From JAMXLO01 sp036265005 (lineage in GTDB: Bacteria > Pseudomonadota > Alphaproteobacteria > Acetobacterales > Acetobacteraceae): a DNA stretch of 48,420 bases. Below, piece by piece: positions 27,816 to 35,090 of the stretch (position 1 is the stretch's first letter; each line of letters begins with the position of its first letter). A model generated the notes under the pieces. The model made no database searches, was not told the origin of the DNA, and was given only the letters and a program-made list of their open reading frames with translations. Where the stretch lies: positions 1-48,420 of the forward strand of contig DATAPW010000034.1 in the NCBI GenBank assembly GCA_036265005.1, read 5' to 3'. A program made the position numbers and the translations under genes.

Positions 27816-27846
27816 AGGGCGGAAAAGCGCTGCGCTGTTCCGCCCT
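27816..27846. terminator. Hairpin at the 3' end of the DUF35 gene
   Basis: AGGGCGGAA (27816-27824) pairs exactly with TTCCGCCCT (27838-27846), with an AGCGC-rich centre that can extend the stem. The right arm overlaps the stop codon of the DUF35 gene (minus strand). Similar GGCGGAA...TTCCGCC hairpins are common as dispersed intergenic elements in proteobacteria. No T tract follows, so it may act as an mRNA 3' stabiliser or weak terminator. Confidence 0.5.
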
Positions 27847-28264
27847 ACGCCGCGTCCTCTGCAGGCACGAACACCGGCAGCGTCAGTCCTGCCGTTGCCT
27901 GCTCGAAGGCAACCTGCACCGGCAGGCCGACGCGCAGTGACGCAGGGTCCAGCCGGCGAAGCTGCGCGTTCATTCGCACGCCTTCGGCGAGATCGACAGT
28001 GACCAGCGTATAGGGCAGGTCCGGTTTGAACCCGGGGTGGAACGCATGATGCGTCGTCGTCCAGCTATGCACGGTGCCGCGACCGGAGGCATCGATCCAT
28101 TCGACGCGCATCGAATAGCAGGCATCGCAGATGGGGCGCGGATAGTGGCGCACCCTGCCGCAGTCGGCGCAGCGCTGCAGGCACAGCCTGTGCGCGTTCA
28201 GGCCGTCCCAGTACGGCTGGGTATCCGGCGTCGGCTGCGGCGTCAGCTTGGCATAATCGTCCAT
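27845..28264 (-). CDS. OB-fold zinc-ribbon protein (DUF35 family)
   Basis: 139 residues. A rubredoxin-like zinc ribbon with C32, C35, C46 and C49 (CADCG...CDACY) is followed by an OB fold (GRGTVHSWTTTH, YTLVTVDLAEGVRMNAQL). DUF35 proteins pair with thiolase-like proteins and are thought to bind acyl-CoA or tether the thiolase in a complex, as known for archaeal HMG-CoA synthase/thiolase assemblies and for steroid side-chain degradation. Its ATG 28264 is one nt after the thiolase stop, and the two form a standard pair. Longer in-frame starts lie inside the thiolase gene and are rejected. Confidence 0.9.
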   Translation of the reverse strand: MDDYAKLTPQPTPDTQPYWDGLNAHRLCLQRCADCGRVRHYPRPICDACYSMRVEWIDASGRGTVHSWTTTHHAFHPGFKPDLPYTLVTVDLAEGVRMNAQLRRLDPASLRVGLPVQVAFEQATAGLTLPVFVPAEDAA

Positions 28265-28265
28265 G

Positions 28266-29411
28266 TCAGCCTCGCCGCATGATGGCGAGCGAACCGTCGC
28301 CCATGTCGCCATAGCCGGTGACCAGGCCGATCTCGGCATCCGGCACCTGCGCCGCAGCCTCGCCGCGCAACTGGCGGGTCAGCTCGATGATGTGGTTCAT
28401 CCCCGCCATGTGCGCCTGCGACAGCAGCCCGCCATGCGTGTTGACCGGCAGCCTGCCGCCGAGGCCGATCGCGCCGTCCTGCACGAAGCCGCCGCCCTCG
28501 CCCTTATTGCAGAAGCCGAGGTCCTCGAGCTGGCACATCACGATGTAGGTGAAGCAGTCGTAGATCTCGGCCACATCGATGTCGTCATGCGTGACGCCGG
28601 CCATGGCGAATGCCTTCGGCGCCGCCTTCGCCAGGCCGAGCGTGGTGAGGTCCGGGCGCTGCGTGATGGCGCTGGGTGAATCCGGATGGCCCTCGGCGAC
28701 GCCCATCACCACGATCGGCCGTTGCTTCATGTCGCGCGCGCGGTCGGCGGCGCTGATCACCACTGCAGTGCCGCCATCGCTCTCCAGCGAGCAGTCCAGC
28801 AGCCGCAGCGGATCGGAGATCATCCGTGAGGACTGATGGTCCTCGACGGTGATCGGGTTGCGCATGGTGGCATTGGGATTGAGCGAGGCGTGCCGCCGCG
28901 TGGTCACCGCGATCTCGGCGAACTGTCGCGACGTGGTGCCATAGAGTTCCATGTGGCGGCGTGCCATTGCGGCATAAAGCTGCGCCGGTGCGATCGCACC
29001 CGATGGCATCTCGAATTCGCCGATCAGGCGGAATTGCGGCATTTGCTGCACCCGCGTGCCGATGCGGCCGCCGGAGTAGCCGGTGCGTCCCAACGACAGA
29101 AGGACGTGGTTGCAGATGCCGGCGCTGATCGCGGCGACGGCGCACTGGATGGCGGCAACCGCACTGGCGCCGCCCATCGGCGTGGTCGCTGAAAAGCGCA
29201 GGTCGGGAATGCCGAAATTGGTGATGAAGTCTTCCGCCACCGCGCCGTGGCCGTACGGGATGACGCCGTCGATGTCGGTCGGCTTCAGTCCTGCGTCGGC
29301 AATCGCGGCGAGCGATGCTTCCAGTTGCAACGACAGCGGCGTGCGGTCGGTGCCGCGCATGTACTGTGTCTCGCCGATGCCGGTGATGGCACCCGTCTCG
29401 CGTAGCGACAT
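28266..29411 (-). CDS. Thiolase-superfamily protein (lipid-transfer/acetyl-CoA acetyltransferase-like)
   Basis: 381 residues of the SCP2-thiolase-like class. Visible are the N-terminal AITGIGETQYM, SLQLEASLAAIADAGLKPTDIDGVIPYG, GGASAVAAIQCAVAAISAG around the first active-site region, the D-Y-D-C-F segment DVAEIYDCFTYIVM and NTHGGLLSQAHMAGMNHI with the conserved His. A canonical thiolase nucleophile (Cys in the CxSG or NGGC context) is not obvious; C89-like in AIQCAVA may or may not serve. These proteins, with a DUF35 partner, act in acyl-CoA chain shortening or retro-aldol cleavage; the substrate is unknown. Co-transcribed with the DUF35 gene. Confidence 0.88.
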   Translation of the reverse strand: MSLRETGAITGIGETQYMRGTDRTPLSLQLEASLAAIADAGLKPTDIDGVIPYGHGAVAEDFITNFGIPDLRFSATTPMGGASAVAAIQCAVAAISAGICNHVLLSLGRTGYSGGRIGTRVQQMPQFRLIGEFEMPSGAIAPAQLYAAMARRHMELYGTTSRQFAEIAVTTRRHASLNPNATMRNPITVEDHQSSRMISDPLRLLDCSLESDGGTAVVISAADRARDMKQRPIVVMGVAEGHPDSPSAITQRPDLTTLGLAKAAPKAFAMAGVTHDDIDVAEIYDCFTYIVMCQLEDLGFCNKGEGGGFVQDGAIGLGGRLPVNTHGGLLSQAHMAGMNHIIELTRQLRGEAAAQVPDAEIGLVTGYGDMGDGSLAIMRRG

Positions 29412-29479
29412 TGGCGCTTCCTTCGGTTGGCGTAGCGGAATGGACTGGGCTTTTCCGCCACTGCCCGCCGACGATGGCG

Positions 29480-30070
29480 CTAGTCGAAATCCTTCGCAAG
29501 CTCTGCCCGGACAGCTTCGGGCAGCACCGCCATGTGACCATAGTTGCGGTGATCCAGGCCCAGCACCACCTGCGCGCCGGGCGCGGAGAACGCGGCGATC
29601 TGCGCCCGCGTGAATGGGAAATGCACGAACTGCACGGACGACGCCTTGCCCTCCGCCGTGGTGCGATCCTGGTCGGCCTCGGCCACCGCACGCACCGTCT
29701 CGCTGCCGATGCGGATGAACGCCGTCTCCTCGATGCCTCCAAGAGTATTCAGGACGCGCTGGCGGCGCAGCGGGTCGTCGATTTCGATCATGAACGTCGC
29801 GGTGAGCTCGGCGCCTTTCGGGATCAACGGATTGTACGCCGCCAACTCGTCCGGCAGCTGCGCCTCACCGCCTTTCTCGATGTAGACCATCTCCTGCACC
29901 TGCAGCCACATCGTGTCGCGGTTCTCGAAGTAGAACGTCACGAATGGCCCGACCTCGACGCGCCGGTTGCGCTTGATTGCGGCGATCTTGCGCTTCCACT
30001 CGCTGCGCGTCCTGGCGTACTCCGCCGGCGATAGGATGTCGGTCGCGACGAGTTCATGCCGGTTCGCCAT
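29480..30070 (-). CDS. DUF3501-family protein
   Basis: 196 residues. The start MANRHELVATDILSPAEYARTRSEWKRKI and the conserved blocks RRVEVGPFVTFYFENRDTMWLQVQEMVYIEK, ELAAYNPLIPKGAELTATFMIEIDD and VQFVHFPF match DUF3501. No enzyme motif or cofactor site is evident and no signal peptide is present. The family has no established function, but it travels with a two-cluster Fe-S protein and rubrerythrin, which are both found just upstream in transcription order. ATG 30070 is preceded by AGGAGACAGCC. It lies 42 nt downstream of the Fe-S gene and should be in the same operon. Confidence 0.85.
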   Translation of the reverse strand: MANRHELVATDILSPAEYARTRSEWKRKIAAIKRNRRVEVGPFVTFYFENRDTMWLQVQEMVYIEKGGEAQLPDELAAYNPLIPKGAELTATFMIEIDDPLRRQRVLNTLGGIEETAFIRIGSETVRAVAEADQDRTTAEGKASSVQFVHFPFTRAQIAAFSAPGAQVVLGLDHRNYGHMAVLPEAVRAELAKDFD

Positions 30071-30112
30071 GGCTGTCTCCTGGTGTCTCAAGTCCGTACT
30101 CGCGGTCCGGCT

Positions 30113-31453
30113 TCACAAGATGCCGTAGGAACGCGCGAACAGCTCGATCGGATGCGTGACCAGCAAGGGCTTCACCGCATCGCCTGCCAATTTGTCGATG
30201 CCCTGCGCTATGTGCATCCCCGCCAACGGACATTCCGAGGTGACGAACGCCTTGCCGCCATCGCGCGCCTGGCGCGCCACCGGACGGCCGACCTTCAGCG
30301 CGGTCTCGTAGAACTCCGCCTTCACGCCCCACGACCCACCATGGCCGGAACACCGCTCGATCACCTGCACGTCCGCATCCGGCAGCAGTCGCAGCATCTC
30401 CGCTGCCTTCTGGCCCATGTTCTGCGCGCGCGCATGGCACGCCATGTGCAGCGTCACGCCACCCTCGATCGGCAGCATGCCGTCCACCAGCCCTTCGTTG
30501 CGGGCGATGTCCACCACGTACTCGCTGATGTCATAGGTCGCCTTCGACAATGCCAGCACGTCTGAATCGTCGGGCAGGATCAGCGGCCACTCGAACTTCA
30601 GCATCAGCGCGCAGGATGGCACCAGGGCGATGATGTCGTAACCCTTGGCGACCCACTCGCGCAGGCCGGCAGCAACCAGGCGCGCGCTCTCCGCTACCTT
30701 GTCGATGCGGCCCTGCTCGAGCAACGGCATGCCGCAGCATTGCGGATAAACCACGGCGGTTTCCACGCCGTTCCTGGCCAGCACGGCCTGCGTCGCCATG
30801 CCGACATCCGGCGTGTTGTAGTTCACGAAGCAGGTGGCGTACAGTACTGCTTTGCGCCCGAATGCCGGCGCCGTGGCGTTCAACTCGGGCGGCGACGACT
30901 TGGCGCGCGCCGCGAAGGTCTTGCCCTGGTATTTCGGCAGCACCGCCTCGTGATGGATGCCGGCCACCTTCTCCAGCATCGGCCGCGTCAGCGTGTTGCC
31001 GGTATCGCTTGCCCAGTTGGCCAATGGCGCGACAAGCGCCGCCAGCTTGCCGTTGCGATCGGTCTCGGCAAGCTGCCGGTCGGCAAAGGCGATCGTCCCT
31101 TCCCGCGCCTCCATCGCGCGATAGCGCAACATCAGATGCGGGAAATCCACATTGAATTCGTGCGGCGGAACGTAGGGACACTTCGTCATGAAGCACATGT
31201 CGCAGAGCGTGCAGGCATCCACGACGGGCTTGAAATCCGCGCTCTCCACGGCATCCAGTTCGCCGGTCTTCGACGCGTCGACCAGGTCGAACAGGCGTGG
31301 AAATGAATCGCACAGGTTGAAGCAGCGCCGGCAGGTATGGCAGACGTCGAACACCCGACGCAGTTCCGCATCGATGGCGGCGGGGTCGTAAAATTCTTCA
31401 TCCTGCCACGCGAGCGGATGGCGTGTCGGCGCCTCGAGGCTGCCCTCTCTCAT
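30113..31453 (-). CDS. Two-[4Fe-4S] Fe-S oxidoreductase, GlpC/HdrD-like
   Basis: 446 residues. Two ferredoxin-like cluster motifs near the N terminus: CHTCRRCFNLCDSFP (C-x2-C-x2-C-x3-C) and CTLCDMCFMTKCPY (C-x2-C-x2-C-x4-C). Two CCG-type domains follow; the first is canonical (YPQCCGMPLLEQG). In the second, the CCG is replaced by ERCSGHGGSWG. Such proteins carry electrons in membrane or soluble dehydrogenases; this subtype is found with rubrerythrin and DUF3501 and probably supplies electrons for peroxide reduction or senses oxidants. No membrane helices. It starts 95 nt after the rubrerythrin stop, with a strong hairpin between them. Confidence 0.9.
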   Translation of the reverse strand: MREGSLEAPTRHPLAWQDEEFYDPAAIDAELRRVFDVCHTCRRCFNLCDSFPRLFDLVDASKTGELDAVESADFKPVVDACTLCDMCFMTKCPYVPPHEFNVDFPHLMLRYRAMEAREGTIAFADRQLAETDRNGKLAALVAPLANWASDTGNTLTRPMLEKVAGIHHEAVLPKYQGKTFAARAKSSPPELNATAPAFGRKAVLYATCFVNYNTPDVGMATQAVLARNGVETAVVYPQCCGMPLLEQGRIDKVAESARLVAAGLREWVAKGYDIIALVPSCALMLKFEWPLILPDDSDVLALSKATYDISEYVVDIARNEGLVDGMLPIEGGVTLHMACHARAQNMGQKAAEMLRLLPDADVQVIERCSGHGGSWGVKAEFYETALKVGRPVARQARDGGKAFVTSECPLAGMHIAQGIDKLAGDAVKPLLVTHPIELFARSYGIL

Positions 31454-31480
31454 TCGACTTTACCCCAGCCCCTTCCCCGG

Positions 31481-31505
31481 CCCTCTCCCGCCTTGCGGGA
31501 GAGGG
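31481..31505. terminator. Perfect 11-bp hairpin between rubrerythrin and the Fe-S gene
   Basis: CCCTCTCCCGC (31481-31491), loop CTT, GCGGGAGAGGG (31495-31505). The stem is perfect and GC-rich but lacks a U tract. Its place after the rubrerythrin stop could make it an attenuator or RNA-stability element giving more rubrerythrin than Fe-S protein. The same CCCTCTCCCGC-type palindrome is a common dispersed element in proteobacterial genomes. Confidence 0.5.
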
Positions 31506-31547
31506 GGTGCAACGCCCGATGGACGGGCATCCTTAGATGTCGATCGG

Positions 31548-31967
31548 CTACTTGAGTTCGTCGAAGGCGCGCTGGAAGCGACCGGCATGCGACCGCTCGG
31601 CCTTGGCCAGGGTCTCGAACCAGTCGGCGATTTCGTCGAAGCCTTCCTCGCGCGCCGAGCGTGCCATCCCCGGGTACATGTCGGTGTACTCGTGCGTCTC
31701 GCCGGCAACTGCGGCCTTCAGGTTATCACCGGTCTTGCCGATCGGCAGCCCGGTCGCCGGGTCGCCGGCGGCCTCGAGAAATTCCAGATGCCCATGGGCG
31801 TGGCCGGTCTCGCCTTCGGCAGTGGAACGGAACACGGATGCGACGTCGTTGTAGCCTTCCACGTCGGCCTTCTGGGCGAAATACAGGTAGCGGCGATTGG
31901 CCTGGGACTCCCCGGCGAAGGCGGCCTTCAAATTCTCTTCGGTCTTGCTTCCCTTGAGTGCAGCCAC
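31548..31967 (-). CDS. Rubrerythrin-type diiron protein without rubredoxin domain
   Basis: 139 residues forming one four-helix ferritin-like domain. Diiron ligands are in the expected pattern: E in FAGESQANRRY, E-x2-H in EGETGHAHGH, E in AGETHEYTDMYPGMA and E-x2-H in KAERSHAGRF. The C-terminal rubredoxin domain of classical rubrerythrin is missing, so an external electron donor is needed; the following Fe-S gene is a natural candidate. The reaction would be reduction of hydrogen peroxide in the cytoplasm. It is first in the apparent operon rubrerythrin-Fe-S protein-DUF3501. Confidence 0.92.
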   Translation of the reverse strand: MAALKGSKTEENLKAAFAGESQANRRYLYFAQKADVEGYNDVASVFRSTAEGETGHAHGHLEFLEAAGDPATGLPIGKTGDNLKAAVAGETHEYTDMYPGMARSAREEGFDEIADWFETLAKAERSHAGRFQRAFDELK

Positions 31968-32094
31968 GAAATCTATCCCCTTTTCACTGGATCACGTCAG
32001 GTGGGACGCGTGCTCCGCGCGTCGCCACCGACGGGCGGGGGGTTTAGCCGATTTGCCGGAATGGCAAAACAGGGCCGCCAATGGATTTTTTCGA

Positions 32095-32760
32095 TCAGCG
32101 TGATCGAGGCGTTGCATCGCCCTCCCAGCCGCAGCGCACCAGCGCGTCGCGCATATGCGCCGGCGGTTCGGCCGCTGCGGCAAGAGGCGGATCGAGCGCC
32201 AGTTCGATCGCGCGCGCCAGCAGATGCAGTCGGCCCGGCGCGCCACCGTAGACCGGATCACCAAGCACCGGACAGCCAAGCAGTGCACAGTGAACTCGCA
32301 CCTGGTGCGTGCGGCCGGTGCGCGGATGCAATTCCAGCCACGCAACGTCGCCCGCACGGCCGCGCACGCGCCAGTCAGTGACGGCGCGCTGGCCGGCTGG
32401 TTCGCTCACCATGCGCCAACCTGCCGGCGTACTGTGACGGCGCAACGGCGCGTCGATGGTGCCGGCGTTGCCGGGCGGATTGCCGCGCACGATCGCCCAA
32501 TAGGTCTTGCGTGCACGGCCGGCGCTGAACTCGGCCTGGGCGGCCAGCAGCGCCGACCGGCGCAATGCCACCACGAGGCACCCTGATGTATCGGCGTCCA
32601 GCCGATGCACCAGCCACGGTCCGTCCTTGCGCCGCGTCAACGCCGGGAAAGCATCCTCCACGCTGGCGCCGCCGCGCGGGCCAGGATGCACCGGCAGGCC
32701 TGGCGGCTTGTCGAGCACCACGAAGCGGGCATCGCGGAACAGGATTGGCGGCGTGCTCAT
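32095..32760 (-). CDS. RluA-family RNA pseudouridine synthase
   Basis: 221 residues. The catalytic aspartate lies in HRLDADTSG, the RluA-class signature. Other family elements are VVLDKPPGLPVHPG at the N terminus, KTYWAIVRG, and the C-terminal HPRTGRTHQVRVH.A.LG.PVLGD. The S4 RNA-binding domain of RluC/RluD is absent, so it resembles the short RluA/TruC-type enzymes; rRNA or tRNA target unknown. ATG 32760 is chosen because the family N terminus follows immediately; a longer open frame upstream crosses the divergent gene. No strong ribosome-binding site is visible. Confidence 0.9.
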   Translation of the reverse strand: MSTPPILFRDARFVVLDKPPGLPVHPGPRGGASVEDAFPALTRRKDGPWLVHRLDADTSGCLVVALRRSALLAAQAEFSAGRARKTYWAIVRGNPPGNAGTIDAPLRRHSTPAGWRMVSEPAGQRAVTDWRVRGRAGDVAWLELHPRTGRTHQVRVHCALLGCPVLGDPVYGGAPGRLHLLARAIELALDPPLAAAAEPPAHMRDALVRCGWEGDATPRSR

Positions 32761-32871
32761 GCAGAGCTGGCATTGCCTCTTCGTCGTGGCCGCGACAAGC
32801 CCGACCACGACGAAGCACCGCGCGCCCATCGCATTTGTCTGCCATGCCGAAGCCATGGCACGCTCACCGAC

Positions 32872-33852
32872 ATGCGCATCCATATCCAAAATCCGGTCGA
32901 CGACCCGCTGTTCCTGTTCTCGCGTGCGATGTGGGACGCGGCCGCCGCGCGGGCCGGCGCTGTCGGGTCCGGCCACGAGGTCACCATCGGCGATACCGAC
33001 GCCGACTTCACCGCCGGCATGGCCGAGGCGGAGGCGCTGGTTACCGAGATCGGCGTCGTGGCGGCAAAATTCCCCTGTGCCGCGCCGAAGCTGCAGCTGC
33101 TGTTCATCACCAATGCCGGCCTCGACAGATTGGCACCCTACGATTGGCTGCCGCCGGGCGTCACGCTGATGAACAATGCCGGCGTGCATACGGTGAAGGC
33201 CGGCGAGTTCGCCATCATGTCGGTGCTGATGCTGGCCAACCGGGTGCCCGAAATGGTCACCCACCAGCGCGCCGGGCAGTGGCAGAAGCTGTGGGGCGCC
33301 GTGCTGGATGGACGGCGGGTCACCGTGATCGGGCTGGGCTCACTCGGCGGTGCGGCGGCGATGCAGGCGACGCGCTTCGGCATGCATGTCACCGGCGTGC
33401 GCGCCAGCGGCCGCCCGCATCAGCATTGCGCCGAGGTCATCGGCACAGGCGCACTGGACCGCGTGCTGCCGCAAACGGAATTCCTGGTGCTGGCCTGCCC
33501 ACTCACGGACGCGACACGCGGATTGATGGATCGCCGCCGTCTCGGCCTGTTGCCGCGCGGCGCCGGTGTGGTGAACATTGGCCGCGGCGCACTGATCGAC
33601 CAGGACGCGCTGTGCGACCTGCTGGACGATGGCCGGTTGTCCGGTGCGGTGTGCGACGTGTTCGCGCCGGAACCGATCCCGACCGGGCATCGCCTATGGA
33701 CCACACGCAACCTGATCGTCAGCCCGCATACCGCCGCGGACGACCCGACGACCTACAACCCGCGCAGCCTTGACCTGTTCTTCGACAATCTGCGCGCCTG
33801 GCGCGGCGGCACACCGATGCCCAACCGATTCGACCCACAGCGCGGCTACTGA
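32872..33852 (+). CDS. D-isomer-specific 2-hydroxyacid dehydrogenase
   Basis: 326 residues. The Rossmann motif is VTVIGLGSLGG (GxGxxG), followed by R in GVRASGR, which suggests NADP preference. NIGRGALID supplies the conserved block and the C-terminal HTAADD region contains the catalytic His; an Asp/Glu lies in DVFAPEP. The N-terminal half holds the substrate domain with NNAGVHTVKAGEFAIMSVL. Members reduce or oxidise 2-hydroxy acids (glyoxylate, hydroxypyruvate, phosphoglycerate). The start is ATG 32872, 111 nt from the divergent pseudouridine synthase; the frame is open upstream but enters that gene. Substrate not determinable. Confidence 0.9.
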   Translation: MRIHIQNPVDDPLFLFSRAMWDAAAARAGAVGSGHEVTIGDTDADFTAGMAEAEALVTEIGVVAAKFPCAAPKLQLLFITNAGLDRLAPYDWLPPGVTLMNNAGVHTVKAGEFAIMSVLMLANRVPEMVTHQRAGQWQKLWGAVLDGRRVTVIGLGSLGGAAAMQATRFGMHVTGVRASGRPHQHCAEVIGTGALDRVLPQTEFLVLACPLTDATRGLMDRRRLGLLPRGAGVVNIGRGALIDQDALCDLLDDGRLSGAVCDVFAPEPIPTGHRLWTTRNLIVSPHTAADDPTTYNPRSLDLFFDNLRAWRGGTPMPNRFDPQRGY

Positions 33853-33935
33853 AAGTCCCGGAGCGAGAAATCAGGGGCTTGCGGGTTACCGGAAACCGGT
33901 CAACGCTCCCGGCCAAGGCAGGGAGAGACGTTGCT

Positions 33936-34985
33936 ATGGAATTCGGCATGTTCCACGAGTTTCAGCGGTCGCCGGGGCAGAGCGAGGCCGACGCGTTCAC
34001 GCTTTCATTCGAGCAGGTGGACGCGGCGGAGCGCTGGGGCCTCGACGTGATGTGGCTCGCGGAGCTGCACACGGCGCCCGAGCGGTCGGTGCTGGCCTCC
34101 CCGCTGATGATCGCCACCGCGATCGCCGCGCGCACAAAGCGCATGAAGATCGGCACCGCGGTGCAGGTGCTGCCGCTCTGCCATCCTCTGCAACTGGCCG
34201 AGGAGGCCGCCACGCTCGATCACATCAGCCACGGCAGGCTGATCTTCGGCGTCGGCCGCAGCGGCTTTCCGCGGGTGTACCAGGCCTATGGCGTGTCCTA
34301 CGCGGAAAGCCGCGAGCGCTTCGTCGAGGTGCTGGAGATCCTCAAGCGCGCCTGGACGCAGGATCGCTTCAGCTTCGACGGCAAGTACTACCATTTCCAC
34401 GACGTCCACCTGGTGCCGAAGCCGTACCAGCTTCCGTACCCGGAGATCCGCGTCGCTGCGACCAGCCCGGACACCTATCCGGCGAACGGCGCGCTGGGCA
34501 ATCCGATCTTCTGCGCCACCAGGCTTGGCAACCTGGCGGAACTGGGGCCGAACCTGGCGGCGTATCGCGAAGGCTGGGCCGCCGGCGGCCATCCCGGCAA
34601 CGGCGAGGTGTTCCTGCGCGTCCCGGTGTACGTCGCGCCCACCGAGCAGCGCGCGCGCTCCGAGCCGGAAGAGAGCGTGATGCACTTTTATCGCTACCTC
34701 GGCGAGCGGATCGAGGAGTCATCGCGGCTCGAAGGCGCGCGTGCGATCGAGAATCGCGCCGAGCGCGGCCAGCGCCTGCAATCGATCGACTATGACGAAG
34801 TGCTGCGCAGCAAGATCATCGTGGGAACGCCGGCGCAGGTGGTCGATCGGCTTGGCGAGCTGCGCGAGACGCTGGGCCTGAGCGGCATCCTGGCCGAGAT
34901 GAACTGCGGCAGCCAGATTGCGCATGAGCAGGTGATGACGTCGCTTCAGTTGCTGTGCGAGGACGTGATCCCGAAATTCAAGTGA
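33936..34985 (+). CDS. LLM-class flavin-dependent oxidoreductase (bacterial luciferase-like)
   Basis: 349 residues of the luciferase-like monooxygenase family. The TIM-barrel start MEFGMFHEF, GLDVMWLAELHT, the KIGTAVQVLPLCHPLQLAEEAATLDHISHGRLIFGVGRSG block and a C-terminal IIVGTPAQVVDRL segment are typical. These enzymes use reduced FMN (or F420) and oxygen to oxidise organic substrates. ATG 33936 is preceded by GGGAGAGACG. It begins 83 nt after the hydroxyacid dehydrogenase on the same strand and may be co-expressed. A second member of the family lies at 46651-47679. Substrate unknown. Confidence 0.92.
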   Translation: MEFGMFHEFQRSPGQSEADAFTLSFEQVDAAERWGLDVMWLAELHTAPERSVLASPLMIATAIAARTKRMKIGTAVQVLPLCHPLQLAEEAATLDHISHGRLIFGVGRSGFPRVYQAYGVSYAESRERFVEVLEILKRAWTQDRFSFDGKYYHFHDVHLVPKPYQLPYPEIRVAATSPDTYPANGALGNPIFCATRLGNLAELGPNLAAYREGWAAGGHPGNGEVFLRVPVYVAPTEQRARSEPEESVMHFYRYLGERIEESSRLEGARAIENRAERGQRLQSIDYDEVLRSKIIVGTPAQVVDRLGELRETLGLSGILAEMNCGSQIAHEQVMTSLQLLCEDVIPKFK

Positions 34986-34997
34986 CGGCGCAGGCGG

Positions 34998-35081
34998 TCA
35001 TGGCGTCCGCCGGCGGGCCATCCACGGCTTTTGCAGCAGGCGACAAGAAAAGACGTGGATGCCGACCTTCGTCGGCACGAC
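34998..35081. repeat. Dispersed palindromic repeat, copy 3
   Basis: Located between the LLM gene and dnaN (convergent ends). Inner arms 35020-35032 (ATCCACGGCTTTT) and 35048-35060 (AAAAGACGTGGAT) match with one mismatch; TCATGG at the left edge as in copies 1 and 2. The right outer arm is degenerate. It could serve as a shared bidirectional transcription end for the two genes. Confidence 0.65.
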
Positions 35082-35090
35082 GCTGTCGCG

